Below are positions 26,511 to 35,300 of a stretch of 62,933 nucleotides of DNA, piece by piece (the first letter of the stretch is position 1; each line of letters starts with the position of its first letter). The DNA comes from Bacteroidales bacterium UBA1176 (GTDB taxonomy: Bacteria; Bacteroidota; Bacteroidia; Bacteroidales; WCHB1-69). Made by a program: the position numbers and the translations under genes. The DNA lies in assembly GCA_002311645.1 (NCBI GenBank), contig DBYW01000026.1, forward strand, positions 1-62,933. The letters are read 5' to 3'. The notes beneath the pieces were generated by a model that was not told the origin of the DNA, searched no databases, and saw only the letters and a program-made list of their open reading frames with translations.

Positions 26511-27476
26511 ATGAAAGGATTGGTGGTAAAATCAACAGGGAGTTGGTATGATGTTCTCATTGAAGATCAGGATTCGCAGTCAAAAATGGCTGAGTTTTCA
26601 AGAAATATCCTTTCCTGCCGCCTTCGGGGACAGTTCCGCATTCACGGTATCAAGATTACCAATCCTGTGGTGGTGGGCGATCATGTGACGGTGGAGCGTG
26701 AGCCCGACGGCACGGGCACTATTGTCGACATCGAGACGCGCCGTAATTACATTGAGCGCAAATCGACCAACCTTTCCAAGATTAGTCACGTGTTGGCTTC
26801 CAATATCGACGTCTGTTTCCTGTTAGTGACGTTGCGAGAGCCACGCACCTCGTTAGGTTTCATCGACCGTTTTCTGGTCTCCGCCGAAGGCTTCCGAATT
26901 CCTGTCTGCTTGGTGTTCAACAAGATGGATATCTACAACGAGCAGGAACTCGCTGTGGTGGAGCGTCTGTCGCAACTCTATATGCACATCGGCTACGATG
27001 CCATCAGGACGTCTGCTGTGACAGGTCTTGGCATAGGGGAACTTCGAAGCCGTATGGAAGGGAAGGTCTCCCTGTTCAGCGGTCACTCCGGCACGGGCAA
27101 AAGTGCCCTTATCCAGCAACTGGACCCCACATTGCAAATCAGGGTGGGGGAGATATCAAAACAGCATCTCAAGGGCCGTCATACGACCACGTTTGCCGAG
27201 ATGTTTCCCATCGCGGGTGGCTACATGATGGACACGCCCGGCATCAAGGAGTTTGGGCTGATACAGTACTCCAAGGAGGAAATCCGGGATTATTTCCCGG
27301 AAATACGTGCTTATAACAACCAATGCCGCTTTGACGACTGCATTCACCTTCATGAACCCGGGTGTGCCGTGCAACAGGCTGTGGAGGCTGGACGCATCGC
27401 GGAATCCCGCTATCTCAACTATCTCTCCATCCTTACCGACGATGACATGAAGGTTGCGGATTGGCAATTGGAGTAG
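26511..27476 (+). CDS. rsgA: Ribosome small subunit-dependent GTPase A
   Basis: 321 residues. N-terminal OB fold (about 1-70), then a circularly permuted GTPase: NKMD (G4) comes before GHSGTGKSAL (G1) and DTPG (G3). The C-terminal zinc-binding segment CRFDDCIHLHEPGC is intact. It helps mature the 30S subunit. Start at ATG 26511; a TTG 6 bp upstream is less likely. It is the last gene of the hpt-adk-dxr-rsgA run, starting 6 bp after the dxr stop. Confidence 0.96.
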   Translation: MKGLVVKSTGSWYDVLIEDQDSQSKMAEFSRNILSCRLRGQFRIHGIKITNPVVVGDHVTVEREPDGTGTIVDIETRRNYIERKSTNLSKISHVLASNIDVCFLLVTLREPRTSLGFIDRFLVSAEGFRIPVCLVFNKMDIYNEQELAVVERLSQLYMHIGYDAIRTSAVTGLGIGELRSRMEGKVSLFSGHSGTGKSALIQQLDPTLQIRVGEISKQHLKGRHTTTFAEMFPIAGGYMMDTPGIKEFGLIQYSKEEIRDYFPEIRAYNNQCRFDDCIHLHEPGCAVQQAVEAGRIAESRYLNYLSILTDDDMKVADWQLE

Positions 27477-27523
27477 GATGGAGATGCTGTGAAGCATGAT
27501 GCCGTACACATTCGAAAATTGAC

Positions 27524-27531
27524 TATATTTG
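27524..27531 (+). promoter_or_regulatory. -7 promoter box for the thioredoxin lipoprotein gene
   Basis: TATATTTG followed by CCGCCG, 36 bp before the ATG at 27568. Confidence 0.5.
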
Positions 27532-27567
27532 CCGCCGTTTTTGTATATAAACCATTACCTTTAAGCA

Positions 27568-28101
27568 ATGAAATCCAGTATTCTTATCGCATCCTGTCTG
27601 CTATCCCTGGCGCTGGTCGCTTGCCACTCCAAGAATCAGGACAAGACCGACGACGCGCAGGCTACTCAGACAGAACAACAAGGCAATCCGTATATTTCTG
27701 ACACGCAGGCACAGGACACGCCTGTGAAGGAGGAAAACCTTTCGGGAGAAGTTGTTGTTTTGACGGCTTCAGATTTTGTGGATCGTATCACAGAGATCAA
27801 CAATGAAAACGGCTTCCGCTACAAGGGCACGACCCCCTGTATCGTGGATTTCTACGCCGACTGGTGCGGCCCCTGCCGCCGGATTCAACCTATGATGGAA
27901 CGAATGGCCAAAAAATACAAGGGACAGCTTATCATCTACAAGATCAATGTGGATCGCGCGGGAGACATTTGCGAGCGTTTTGGCATCCAGAGCATCCCGA
28001 CGTTGATGTTTTTCCGTCGCGACGAGGCTCCGGGCAGAATGGTAGGCGCTCCTTCCGAGAGAGAATTGGAGTCCACAATCACGGATTTCCTCAACAAGTA
28101 A
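27568..28101 (+). CDS. Thioredoxin-fold lipoprotein
   Basis: 177 residues. A lipoprotein signal with lipobox LVAC (Cys19) is followed by a Gln/Asp/Thr-rich linker (20-60) and a thioredoxin domain (about 65-177). The redox motif WCGPC has Cys100 and Cys103, and the cis-proline loop reads GIQSIPTLMFF. It should be anchored in the periplasmic face of a membrane and act in disulfide reduction or exchange. Its partner may be the TPR-like protein encoded 3 bp downstream. WCGPC favours a reducing, thioredoxin-like role over an oxidase role. Confidence 0.93.
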   Translation: MKSSILIASCLLSLALVACHSKNQDKTDDAQATQTEQQGNPYISDTQAQDTPVKEENLSGEVVVLTASDFVDRITEINNENGFRYKGTTPCIVDFYADWCGPCRRIQPMMERMAKKYKGQLIIYKINVDRAGDICERFGIQSIPTLMFFRRDEAPGRMVGAPSERELESTITDFLNK

Positions 28102-28104
28102 TCT

Positions 28105-28953
28105 TTGAAAAAAGCGTTTCTTCTCATCGGACTCTGTTGCTGCGCCTGTTTTTTGCAGGCACAGGCGCCGTGTGCACTTCCCGACTCTCTCTTTAGCAAG
28201 TGGGAGCGCAGGTTGGACCAACTCAACACGGAGGATCCAGAGATCATCACTCTACACTATCTGTTCTTGCAGGACATCCAGCGGGAAATTACACGTTTCC
28301 GCGACACCAAACTTGCCGGTTATGCCAAATGCCTGCAGGTCGACTATTATCGCCTGAAGGCGCAGTTCGGCAAGGTGGCGTATAAGGCGCAGGCAAAAGA
28401 GGATCTGCTGCTCGTCCAAAAAGGACTTGTCGACAGGATTTTCTATGAGCGCGCTTTGGATGAACTGAACTATCGAGACACGAACAATGCCCTGTATAAC
28501 TTGGATCGTGCTTTGGAGTTCAATCCGCATCAGCCCGATGCGCTCTTGCTCAAGGCGAAGTTGGTGCTCAACCGGAAGCAATATCGTGAAGCCGTGGACC
28601 TCATCCACCTGTTGTATACGCGATGTGAGTTGAATGAGCAGCAGGAACGAGATGTCTCCGATTTCACTATGGTTTTGTACGACCGCCTGTACAATACGGG
28701 CAGTGCGCTCATCGAGAAGGGGTATGCTGCCGATGCATTGGAACTTTTTCTCGCCTTGGAGCAGTTTTGTTCCAACATGCCTTCCGGCTATTGCAACGAC
28801 GACTATTATCACGGCATCTTGCTCTCTCGCGAGGGGGTGTACGAGTCATACCTGACCATCGCGCGAGAGGCTGAGCGCCGTCACAACATGGAGATGGCGC
28901 GGAAATTTTACAAGTACGCGGAAGAATATCGGAAAGCAGGAACTGAGAATTGA
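28105..28953 (+). CDS. Secreted TPR-like helical protein, function unknown
   Basis: 282 residues read from a TTG start at 28105; no ATG fits, and TTG gives a proper signal peptide (KKAFLLIGLCCCACFLQAQ). The mature part is helical with TPR-like repeats, clearest at about 115-150 (NNALYNLDRALEFNPHQPDALLLKAKLVL). It follows the thioredoxin lipoprotein by 3 bp, so the pair is likely translated together. No enzymatic motif. A cysteine-rich signal CCCAC is present but no canonical lipobox. Role unknown. Confidence 0.8.
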   Translation: MKKAFLLIGLCCCACFLQAQAPCALPDSLFSKWERRLDQLNTEDPEIITLHYLFLQDIQREITRFRDTKLAGYAKCLQVDYYRLKAQFGKVAYKAQAKEDLLLVQKGLVDRIFYERALDELNYRDTNNALYNLDRALEFNPHQPDALLLKAKLVLNRKQYREAVDLIHLLYTRCELNEQQERDVSDFTMVLYDRLYNTGSALIEKGYAADALELFLALEQFCSNMPSGYCNDDYYHGILLSREGVYESYLTIAREAERRHNMEMARKFYKYAEEYRKAGTEN

Positions 28954-29059
28954 TTTTTGGGAGTTGCAATTTTTTTTCATAGATTATCCGATTGCGTCCC
29001 CCATTAAGATATGGGAATACGGTATTATTCTTCTTTTTAAAAATAAATTAGCAATATGG

Positions 29060-29089
29060 TTGAATAATTAAATGTTTATTGTATTTTTG
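29060..29089 (+). promoter_or_regulatory. Consensus promoter of the DUF5618 gene
   Basis: TTG (29060-29062), 19-bp spacer, TATTTTTG (29082-29089): an exact match to the Bacteroidetes promoter. The ATG is 23 bp downstream. Confidence 0.8.
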
Positions 29090-29112
29090 CAGCCTGAAAA
29101 ATAAATCAAACT

Positions 29113-29517
29113 ATGGAAAAGAAGAATCCCATTGAAGAAGCACGCCGGTATGTGGCTAATGCCGAAGAGGTCATCCAGAAGGCCAATTACGACCCTGAAT
29201 TGAAAATCTATACGGACGGAAAATACATCAAAATGGCGGGAAACACCTTATGGAACGGTTGTCTGATTGCCTTGGATGCCGTTTTGGACGTGCGAAAGGG
29301 CAAAGGTCGGCCCTCTATTGAGAAGTACAAGGAGGCGGCTGGTCAGCGCGACCGCAAACTGTTAGCCGCCATCGTGGCTGGTTACGACACGATGCACCTC
29401 GTGATGGGCTATGACGGGAACAAGGGTAAAAAGGTCTGTGATGCCGGTTTCGACTATGCGGGTTTCATCATCGACCGCTGTGCCTTGCTAATGCCTAAAA
29501 CCCCGCAAACGGCATGA
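29113..29517 (+). CDS. DUF5618 family protein
   Basis: 134 residues, helical and cytoplasmic. PIEEARRYVANAEEVIQKA, YIKMAGNTLWNGCLIALDAVL and RPSIEKYKEA fit my memory of DUF5618, a small Bacteroidetes family whose helical pattern recalls HEPN/KNTase-C proteins. Function unknown. Its 3' end overlaps the 3' end of the convergent transporter gene by 23 bp. It has a strong promoter of its own and no co-transcribed partner. Confidence 0.75.
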   Translation: MEKKNPIEEARRYVANAEEVIQKANYDPELKIYTDGKYIKMAGNTLWNGCLIALDAVLDVRKGKGRPSIEKYKEAAGQRDRKLLAAIVAGYDTMHLVMGYDGNKGKKVCDAGFDYAGFIIDRCALLMPKTPQTA

Positions 29518-31096
29518 ACAGTGGGGGCAGCAGCAGCAGGAAACCAATGACGATGAGGGCGAGGAGGAATTTCCAGATAAACTTGAACCATTGGGCGTAG
29601 GGCACGCGCGCCACGCCCAGCACGCCGATGAGCACGCCCGAGGTGGGGGTGATCATGTTGGTGAAGCCGTCGCCGAACTGGAACGCCAACACCGTCAGCT
29701 GACGCGACACGCCCATCAGGTCGGACCACTCCGCCATCATCGGGATGGTTAGGGCTGCTTTGGCGGATCCAGAGGGGATGATGAGGTTGAGGAGATTCTG
29801 CACCACGTACATGGAGGCGGTGGCTCCGATGCGGCCGGCATCGCCCATGCCTTGCGAAATGGCGTACAGCATCGTGTCGATGACCTTGCCGTCCTCGAGG
29901 ATGACGATGATGCCTCCTGCGAGTCCCACGACCAACGCGGCGGTGAGGATGTCCTTGCAGCCGTCCAAAAAGAGACGCACGATACGGTCTAAATTCATGT
30001 TAAAGGCGAATCCGGCGGCAATGCCCATCGCAAAGAAAAGACCGGCAATCTCCATAACGTACCAGTCGTAGCCTAATACGCCCGTGACGAGCACGATGAT
30101 GGTGAGCAGCAACAAGGTTAGGATGAAATGGTGTGCCGAGCGACGTGCAGCGATAAATCCGAGCAATATAAACCCTCCAGCAATGAAGGGGAACAGGATG
30201 ATGCTGCGGCTGCCCGTGCCTATGGTGACAGCCGTGTGTGGCATGGCGATGGCGCAATAGAGCAATACGGCCGACACGATGCCGTAGACCACCCACGTGC
30301 CGACAGAGGAATTTGTCAACTTCTGCTCTGTCTCTGTGGAGGCGGCCTTGTCGCGCCAGTATTGGTCCAGTTCATACATGATGGACTTGGTGGGGTTGCG
30401 TTTCACCCAGCGGGCGTAGAACAGCGTGAAGACTATGGCTACCAGCGTGAGCAGGATCCAGCAGAAGAACCGGTAGCCCAAACCCGAGAAGGTGGGTAAT
30501 CCAGACAGCCCTTGCGCGATGCCGATAGTGAAGGGGTTGAGCATGGCGCCCGCGAATCCGATGTGGGCCGCCACATAGCACATCAGCACGCCCGTGATGG
30601 AGTCGTAGCCCATGGATATGGCCAAGGGTACAAAAATGACAATGAAGGCGATGGTCTCCTCGCTCATGCCGAAAATGGATCCGAAAGCGCTGAACATTAG
30701 CATGATGGCGATGATTAGCAGATTGTCAACCCCCACTCGTCGGAAAAACTTGCGCTGCTGCATGCGTTGCATGCTGGCAAGGAACAGGTGGATGCCCCGG
30801 TTGATGGCATCAGTCTCGTTCATGATCCAGAAAGCCCCACCGATCATCAGGATGAATACGATGATGGGCGCCGTGCGCTCGAATCCTTTGAAAAAAGAGG
30901 TGAAAACCTGCCATGTCTGGGGCTGTTTGTCCACATGGTGGTAGGAATTTTCGACCACGATGCTGCGCTCGTGTCCGTCCACTTCCACCACTTGGCGGTC
31001 GAACTCGCCGCCGGGCACGATCCAAGTGAGCGCCGCGCAGGCTATAATGATGGAAAAGACGATGGTGAAGGTGTGGGGTATCTTGAATTTGCGCAT
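29495..31096 (-). CDS. YfcC/DcuC-family membrane transporter
   Basis: 533 residues from ATG 31096 (MRKFKIPHTF). About twelve hydrophobic segments. PHTFTIVFSIIIACAALTWIVPGGEF at the start and FGMSEETIAFIVIFVPLAISMGYDSITGV are typical of the YfcC family (DcuC superfamily), whose members move dicarboxylates, basic amino acids or peptides. The extended periplasmic loop after the first segment (about 33-75) is usual. A TTG 15 bp upstream overlaps the preceding gene and was not used. It follows the TonB-domain gene by 4 bp. Uptake of amino acids would fit the neighbouring peptidases, but the substrate cannot be read from the sequence. Confidence 0.87.
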   Translation of the reverse strand: MRKFKIPHTFTIVFSIIIACAALTWIVPGGEFDRQVVEVDGHERSIVVENSYHHVDKQPQTWQVFTSFFKGFERTAPIIVFILMIGGAFWIMNETDAINRGIHLFLASMQRMQQRKFFRRVGVDNLLIIAIMLMFSAFGSIFGMSEETIAFIVIFVPLAISMGYDSITGVLMCYVAAHIGFAGAMLNPFTIGIAQGLSGLPTFSGLGYRFFCWILLTLVAIVFTLFYARWVKRNPTKSIMYELDQYWRDKAASTETEQKLTNSSVGTWVVYGIVSAVLLYCAIAMPHTAVTIGTGSRSIILFPFIAGGFILLGFIAARRSAHHFILTLLLLTIIVLVTGVLGYDWYVMEIAGLFFAMGIAAGFAFNMNLDRIVRLFLDGCKDILTAALVVGLAGGIIVILEDGKVIDTMLYAISQGMGDAGRIGATASMYVVQNLLNLIIPSGSAKAALTIPMMAEWSDLMGVSRQLTVLAFQFGDGFTNMITPTSGVLIGVLGVARVPYAQWFKFIWKFLLALIVIGFLLLLPPLFMPFAGF

Positions 31097-31100
31097 GGAG

Positions 31101-31535
31101 TTAGAATTCAATGGTGATGGTGTAGCCGTTTTGGGATGCAGGCTTTTGAACTTTGTCGGTCTTCTTCTCCGAGGAGACTACATGGTAGGTGATGGTGGAC
31201 TGGACAGGTGTAGGGGCTAAGTGGAAATTGATGTTTAACTTGCAGTTTACCTTGAGTCGCACACCGCGGTTGCGGGCTTTTTCGTATTGCAGCATCTGCA
31301 CTAATCGCAGCGCCTCGGCATCGCAAGATGGCGAGAGGCTTTTGATGACGACGGGACTTTCCACGATGCCGTCGTCATTTACTTGGTAGCCGATGGTGAC
31401 AGTGCCTTCAACTCGCTGGTCCATGGCGTCTTGCGGGTATTGAAGATGCGCCATTAGGAACTCTCGCAAGGCTTTTGCACCGCCAGGGTATTGTGGCTTG
31501 TCTAAGAACTTCTTTTTCTTCTTCTTGTCTTCCAT
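31101..31535 (-). CDS. TonB C-terminal domain protein without membrane anchor
   Basis: 144 residues. The TonB C-terminal fold spans about 15-108: YPGGAKALREFLMAHLQYPQDAMDQRVEGTVTIGYQVNDDGIV, then the usual SCDAEALRLVQ helix. The N-terminus is MEDKKKKKKFLD with no signal peptide or membrane segment, unlike true energy transducers, which are anchored in the inner membrane. The C-terminal extension (110-144) is not recognised. It is transcribed just ahead of the YfcC-type transporter. It could be a cytoplasmic orphan domain or have lost its anchor. Confidence 0.8.
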   Translation of the reverse strand: MEDKKKKKKFLDKPQYPGGAKALREFLMAHLQYPQDAMDQRVEGTVTIGYQVNDDGIVESPVVIKSLSPSCDAEALRLVQMLQYEKARNRGVRLKVNCKLNINFHLAPTPVQSTITYHVVSSEKKTDKVQKPASQNGYTITIEF

Positions 31536-31570
31536 ATAGCCAGCACTCGTTTTTTTGTGTTTTGGGGTTG

Positions 31571-31578
31571 CAAAAATA
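31571..31578 (-). promoter_or_regulatory. -7 promoter box for the TonB-domain/transporter pair
   Basis: TATTTTTG on the minus strand followed by CAACC, 36 bp before the ATG at 31535. Confidence 0.5.
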
Positions 31579-31685
31579 CAAAATATAGGGATAATGGAGA
31601 AGACTAATCCTCATCATCTGTCTCTGAAGGTTGACTGTCTTGCGTTATTCCTGATATTATGTTTGTATGATTTTGACAAACTGTT

Positions 31686-31704
31686 TTGAATAATTGTTAT
31701 TCAA
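31686..31704. terminator. Perfect hairpin at the end of the AlkZ-related gene
   Basis: TTGAATAA and TTATTCAA, 8 bp, 3-nt loop, overlapping the stop codon of the minus-strand gene. The following bases are not T-rich, so termination is uncertain. Confidence 0.4.
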
Positions 31705-32356
31705 TTATTTTACGAATCAGCTTGTCGTTTGTTTGGGGCAATATCTCCTTGAAATGTTGCATTATGCGGGCGAAAGATTCTTGCGGTGTGCAGTTGCAGT
31801 GGCAGGCGGTGCGTCCGACCGTGTTCTCCGGTGTGTTGAGCAGCGCCCAGCCGAAGCCGTAGCGTTCGCCTTGTTTGTCTCTGGGATAGACAAAGTCTTC
31901 CGTGACGATACGACATTCCATCTGGAGCTTGGTGATGTAGTTGTCGAAGCGGCTTCGCATTTTCGGGCCAGTGAAGCCGCAGGCCTTGCGCAACTCTCGG
32001 GTGATCATGGCCCCGTTGAGTTCGAGGATGTCGAGGATGGCGCGTTCCACGCTGTTCTCGGCGGGGTAGGGGTGTGTGCCCCGCCGGTAGTTCATCAGGT
32101 CGGGCCACCACTCCAGGCTGACGAAGCCGGCGCGCCCGCCGAAGAACTTGCCATAGACGCAGGGCGTGTTCTGCACGGCGGGACCTTTCCAGTCCCATAG
32201 TGGCCAGCTCCAACTGCCGTCGTTATAGCGTTGGTAGCGGCACTCGATGGAGGCCATCTCCTCGGCGGAGAATCCCGGTATAGGGTTGTATAGCAGTGGC
32301 AGGAAGCCTAATTGTTGGATGAGGGCGGTGAGGTCGTCGAATTCGTGAATGGTCAT
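31697..32356 (-). CDS. AlkZ/YcaQ-related protein
   Basis: 219 residues from ATG 32356. Segments such as GFLPLLYNPIPGFSAEEM, CVYGKFFGGRAGFVSLEWWPDL and ENSVERAILDILELNGAMITRELRKACGF suggest the winged-helix part of AlkZ-related DNA glycosylase-like proteins, which act on crosslinks and alkylated bases. The protein is about half the length of true AlkZ, and I cannot place the catalytic glutamines, so activity is uncertain. It starts 39 bp after the stop of the alpha-2-macroglobulin gene. The frame runs open upstream into that gene; that part is rejected. Confidence 0.55.
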   Translation of the reverse strand: MTIHEFDDLTALIQQLGFLPLLYNPIPGFSAEEMASIECRYQRYNDGSWSWPLWDWKGPAVQNTPCVYGKFFGGRAGFVSLEWWPDLMNYRRGTHPYPAENSVERAILDILELNGAMITRELRKACGFTGPKMRSRFDNYITKLQMECRIVTEDFVYPRDKQGERYGFGWALLNTPENTVGRTACHCNCTPQESFARIMQHFKEILPQTNDKLIRKIIE

Positions 32357-32394
32357 GATAGGGGCAAGAATTAGTGGCTGAAGGCCGTCGTTAT

Positions 32395-35300
32395 TTATCG
32401 TATCTCCACCCTGATTCCATCGCTGTGCGCCTGAAACTCGGGGGCGTACATACACTCGATGCTTGCCACACCGTTGGCGAAGGTGCCGCTTTGTGTCACG
32501 TACAGCTCATACTCGAACACATAGCTGCCCTTGCCGAGGAAGGGGATGAAGAAGTTGGTGGCTGCGTCGCGGGTGGCTTCCTGATACCATATGCCGCCTT
32601 GGTATTTGCATTGCGTGAAAACCTGCGTCGGCTCGAAGGCGGCGGCGCGCATGTCCTTGAGGTGTACGTACTCCAGATCGCGGTCGCTTTTGAGCACGAG
32701 ACGAACCTTCACGCGCTCGCCTTTCGCTAAGGGCGTGTTCTCATCAATGGCGGTGAGTACATCTCCTTTGGGCGTGCGCTGCACGTGGTAGAGAGTCTTC
32801 TCGACAGAAAGGCCTGCGTCGGCAGCGGTCACCTTGTCAAGTTCCTCGAAATATTGCCAGTAGAGACTACCGTAAGCCGGGCCTTTGTTGGCCTTGTTGA
32901 GGACGACGTCGGCCATGTCGGGTGTGATCTCATTGCCGTCCCAATGCGTCTTGAAGTAGCCGGTACCCGCTTCGACCTTTTCTGTGCGCAGGTCGAAGTG
33001 ATGTCTGCCTACATCGATGGTGACGGGATGATCGGTGTCCAACAGATCCTCACCGCGCAGCAGCAGTGCGTAGGTGGCCTCCGTGGTGGCCTTGGTGTTC
33101 GACCAGTTGCGGGTCTGCTTCTGCTTGATGAGCCACACCTTCATCTTCTCGATCTCGTCAGTGTTGGGCGATATCTCGGTGAACATTTCGATGAAGAGTG
33201 CCTGCCGCTCGATGGGCGCCTCGTTCCAGCTGTAGTAGCGTCCGGCATTCGACTTCCAGTACATGCCCATCTCTTCCGACTCGAAGGCCTGCTGGCGGAT
33301 AGACTCGGCAATGTCCGCGGCCTCCTTCTCCATACCGAGACGATGGAAGGCGAGCGCAACGACGGCCTGCGTGTAGAGGTCCATGTCATAAACCTGCTCT
33401 TTAGCCTGCTTTAGGTAGAACTGCACGAACTCTTTCTGGGCAAAACTCTTGCTGGCGGTGAAGCTGCGGGCATAGAGGTAGTGTGCGTCAAAGCTGCTGA
33501 AATAATATTCTTTCTCCTTTTTCCAATATTCGGAGTTGATGGTCTTGTGGTATTCCTTCTCCATCTCAGCGTCCAGGTATTTGCAGGCCTTGCTGATCAT
33601 GGCCAGCGAGAAGTCGATGTCCACGCCCAAGTGGCGCAGGTGACCGAAGCCGGCCACGATATGCTGGGTGACAAACTGGCTGGCGGGCAGTCCGGCGAAC
33701 CACGACCAGCTGCCGTCGCCGTTCTGGGCTTTGCGCAGTTTGGCAACCTGCTTTTCCAACTCCTCGCTGATGCGCTTGGTGTCGAAGAGTTGGCCGACAG
33801 CGCGTCTTCGCTGGCTTTCATCCTGGGCGTCGCGTACCCACGGCGTCTCTTCTAACAGGAGCGTCTTTAGTTCTTCGTTGCGCTCAAGGGGCGAGTTGAG
33901 GACTTCGGCGCCGTCGGACTTCCACTGCTCGAAGGTCTCCTTGATCTTCGGGTTGGAGTTGACGATGTGGGAGGCGAGTGCGTTAGCATAAATCTTGGAG
34001 AAAATCTGCTCATTGCAGTCATAAGTGTACTCCATGAGGTAGGGGAGGGCAAGCACCGCGTACCAGGCGGGCGCCGCGGTGAACTCTAAGGTGTAGCCGA
34101 AGTGCTGTAGCGTCTGCGAGGTGTTGCCCTTGAGTTTGTCGAAGGTGAAGCGTTTGTTGCCGGGGCCGTTGACATAGACGGGCATCGTCTCCGTGATGAG
34201 CATCCGGTTGGGCAGCACGGGGAGGGTGAATTCTTCGCCGTCGGCGAAGTCGCCTGCTCGGGCAGTGACCTTGTAGGTGATGGCGGAAAGTCCGAGGGGA
34301 ATGGCGATGCGCCAGCTGAGCAGAGCGCTACCGGCGGTGTCGCAACGGAAGGGCAGGGTGGCGTTGCCCATGACAATGCTTGGCAGCTCCTCGCCTGTAA
34401 GGGCGTTGAAGAAGCGGATGCTGCCAGAGCCGTTGAGGGCGTGTTCGGAGAGGTTGACGACCTTCACGGCGAAGTCGAGGGTGTCGTGCTCGCGGAGAAA
34501 GCGCGGGCGGTTGGGCTGCACCATCAGCGACTGACGGCTCTCGATGCTCTTTTCCAGAATCGCGCTCTTGAGGTCGGGGGTGTGGGCCAAGGCGAGGAAC
34601 TTCCAGCGGGTGAGCTGTTCCGGCGTGGTGAACTCGATGAGGATGTCGCCGTTGCCGTCGCTGTGCAGCTGCGGATAGAAGAAGGCCGTCTCTGCAAAAT
34701 CACTGCGTAGGACGACAGGCTCCTGCTGGCCCTCTTCAGCTTCCATTGCAACATCGGCATTGAATTCAGCTGATTCTGAGATGCCATTAAAGGCCACCAT
34801 GTCAACAGATCTTTCTTTCGCAAGGGGCATTCTTTTCCCACCGGCTGCGCCAGTGGCCATTACAATACGGTCGTGCATGGTGTTGAGCATGATTCCGTCT
34901 CCCATCCAAAAATCGTAATCAAGGAAATGTATCGGCATTACGTAGCTGTAGTATTCTGTCTTCGAGAAATTCCATTTCCGTATGTCTCCGGAAGAAAAAT
35001 TGATTCTTATGTCTTTCGTCGTATAGGCAGGGTAAGGGGAGAACCTCAGGTCGTTGCTGCGGAAAGCGTCGAGGCTGGCATCGTACATTAGAGCCAAGAG
35101 TTCGGCATTGGCCGCGCTCTTGTCGGGGTTGAGAATCCTAAGTTGCCAACGCTCATGGCTGCCAGGGGAGAGCGGGTCGCTGATGTGCTCGGTGACAATC
35201 TCCAATTTCTTATGGGTGAACGGTACTTGGCAGGTGGCGGACGCTTGTCGTTTCATGTCGTTCTGCACACAGAAGGCATTGGCGACGATGACGCCGCGAT

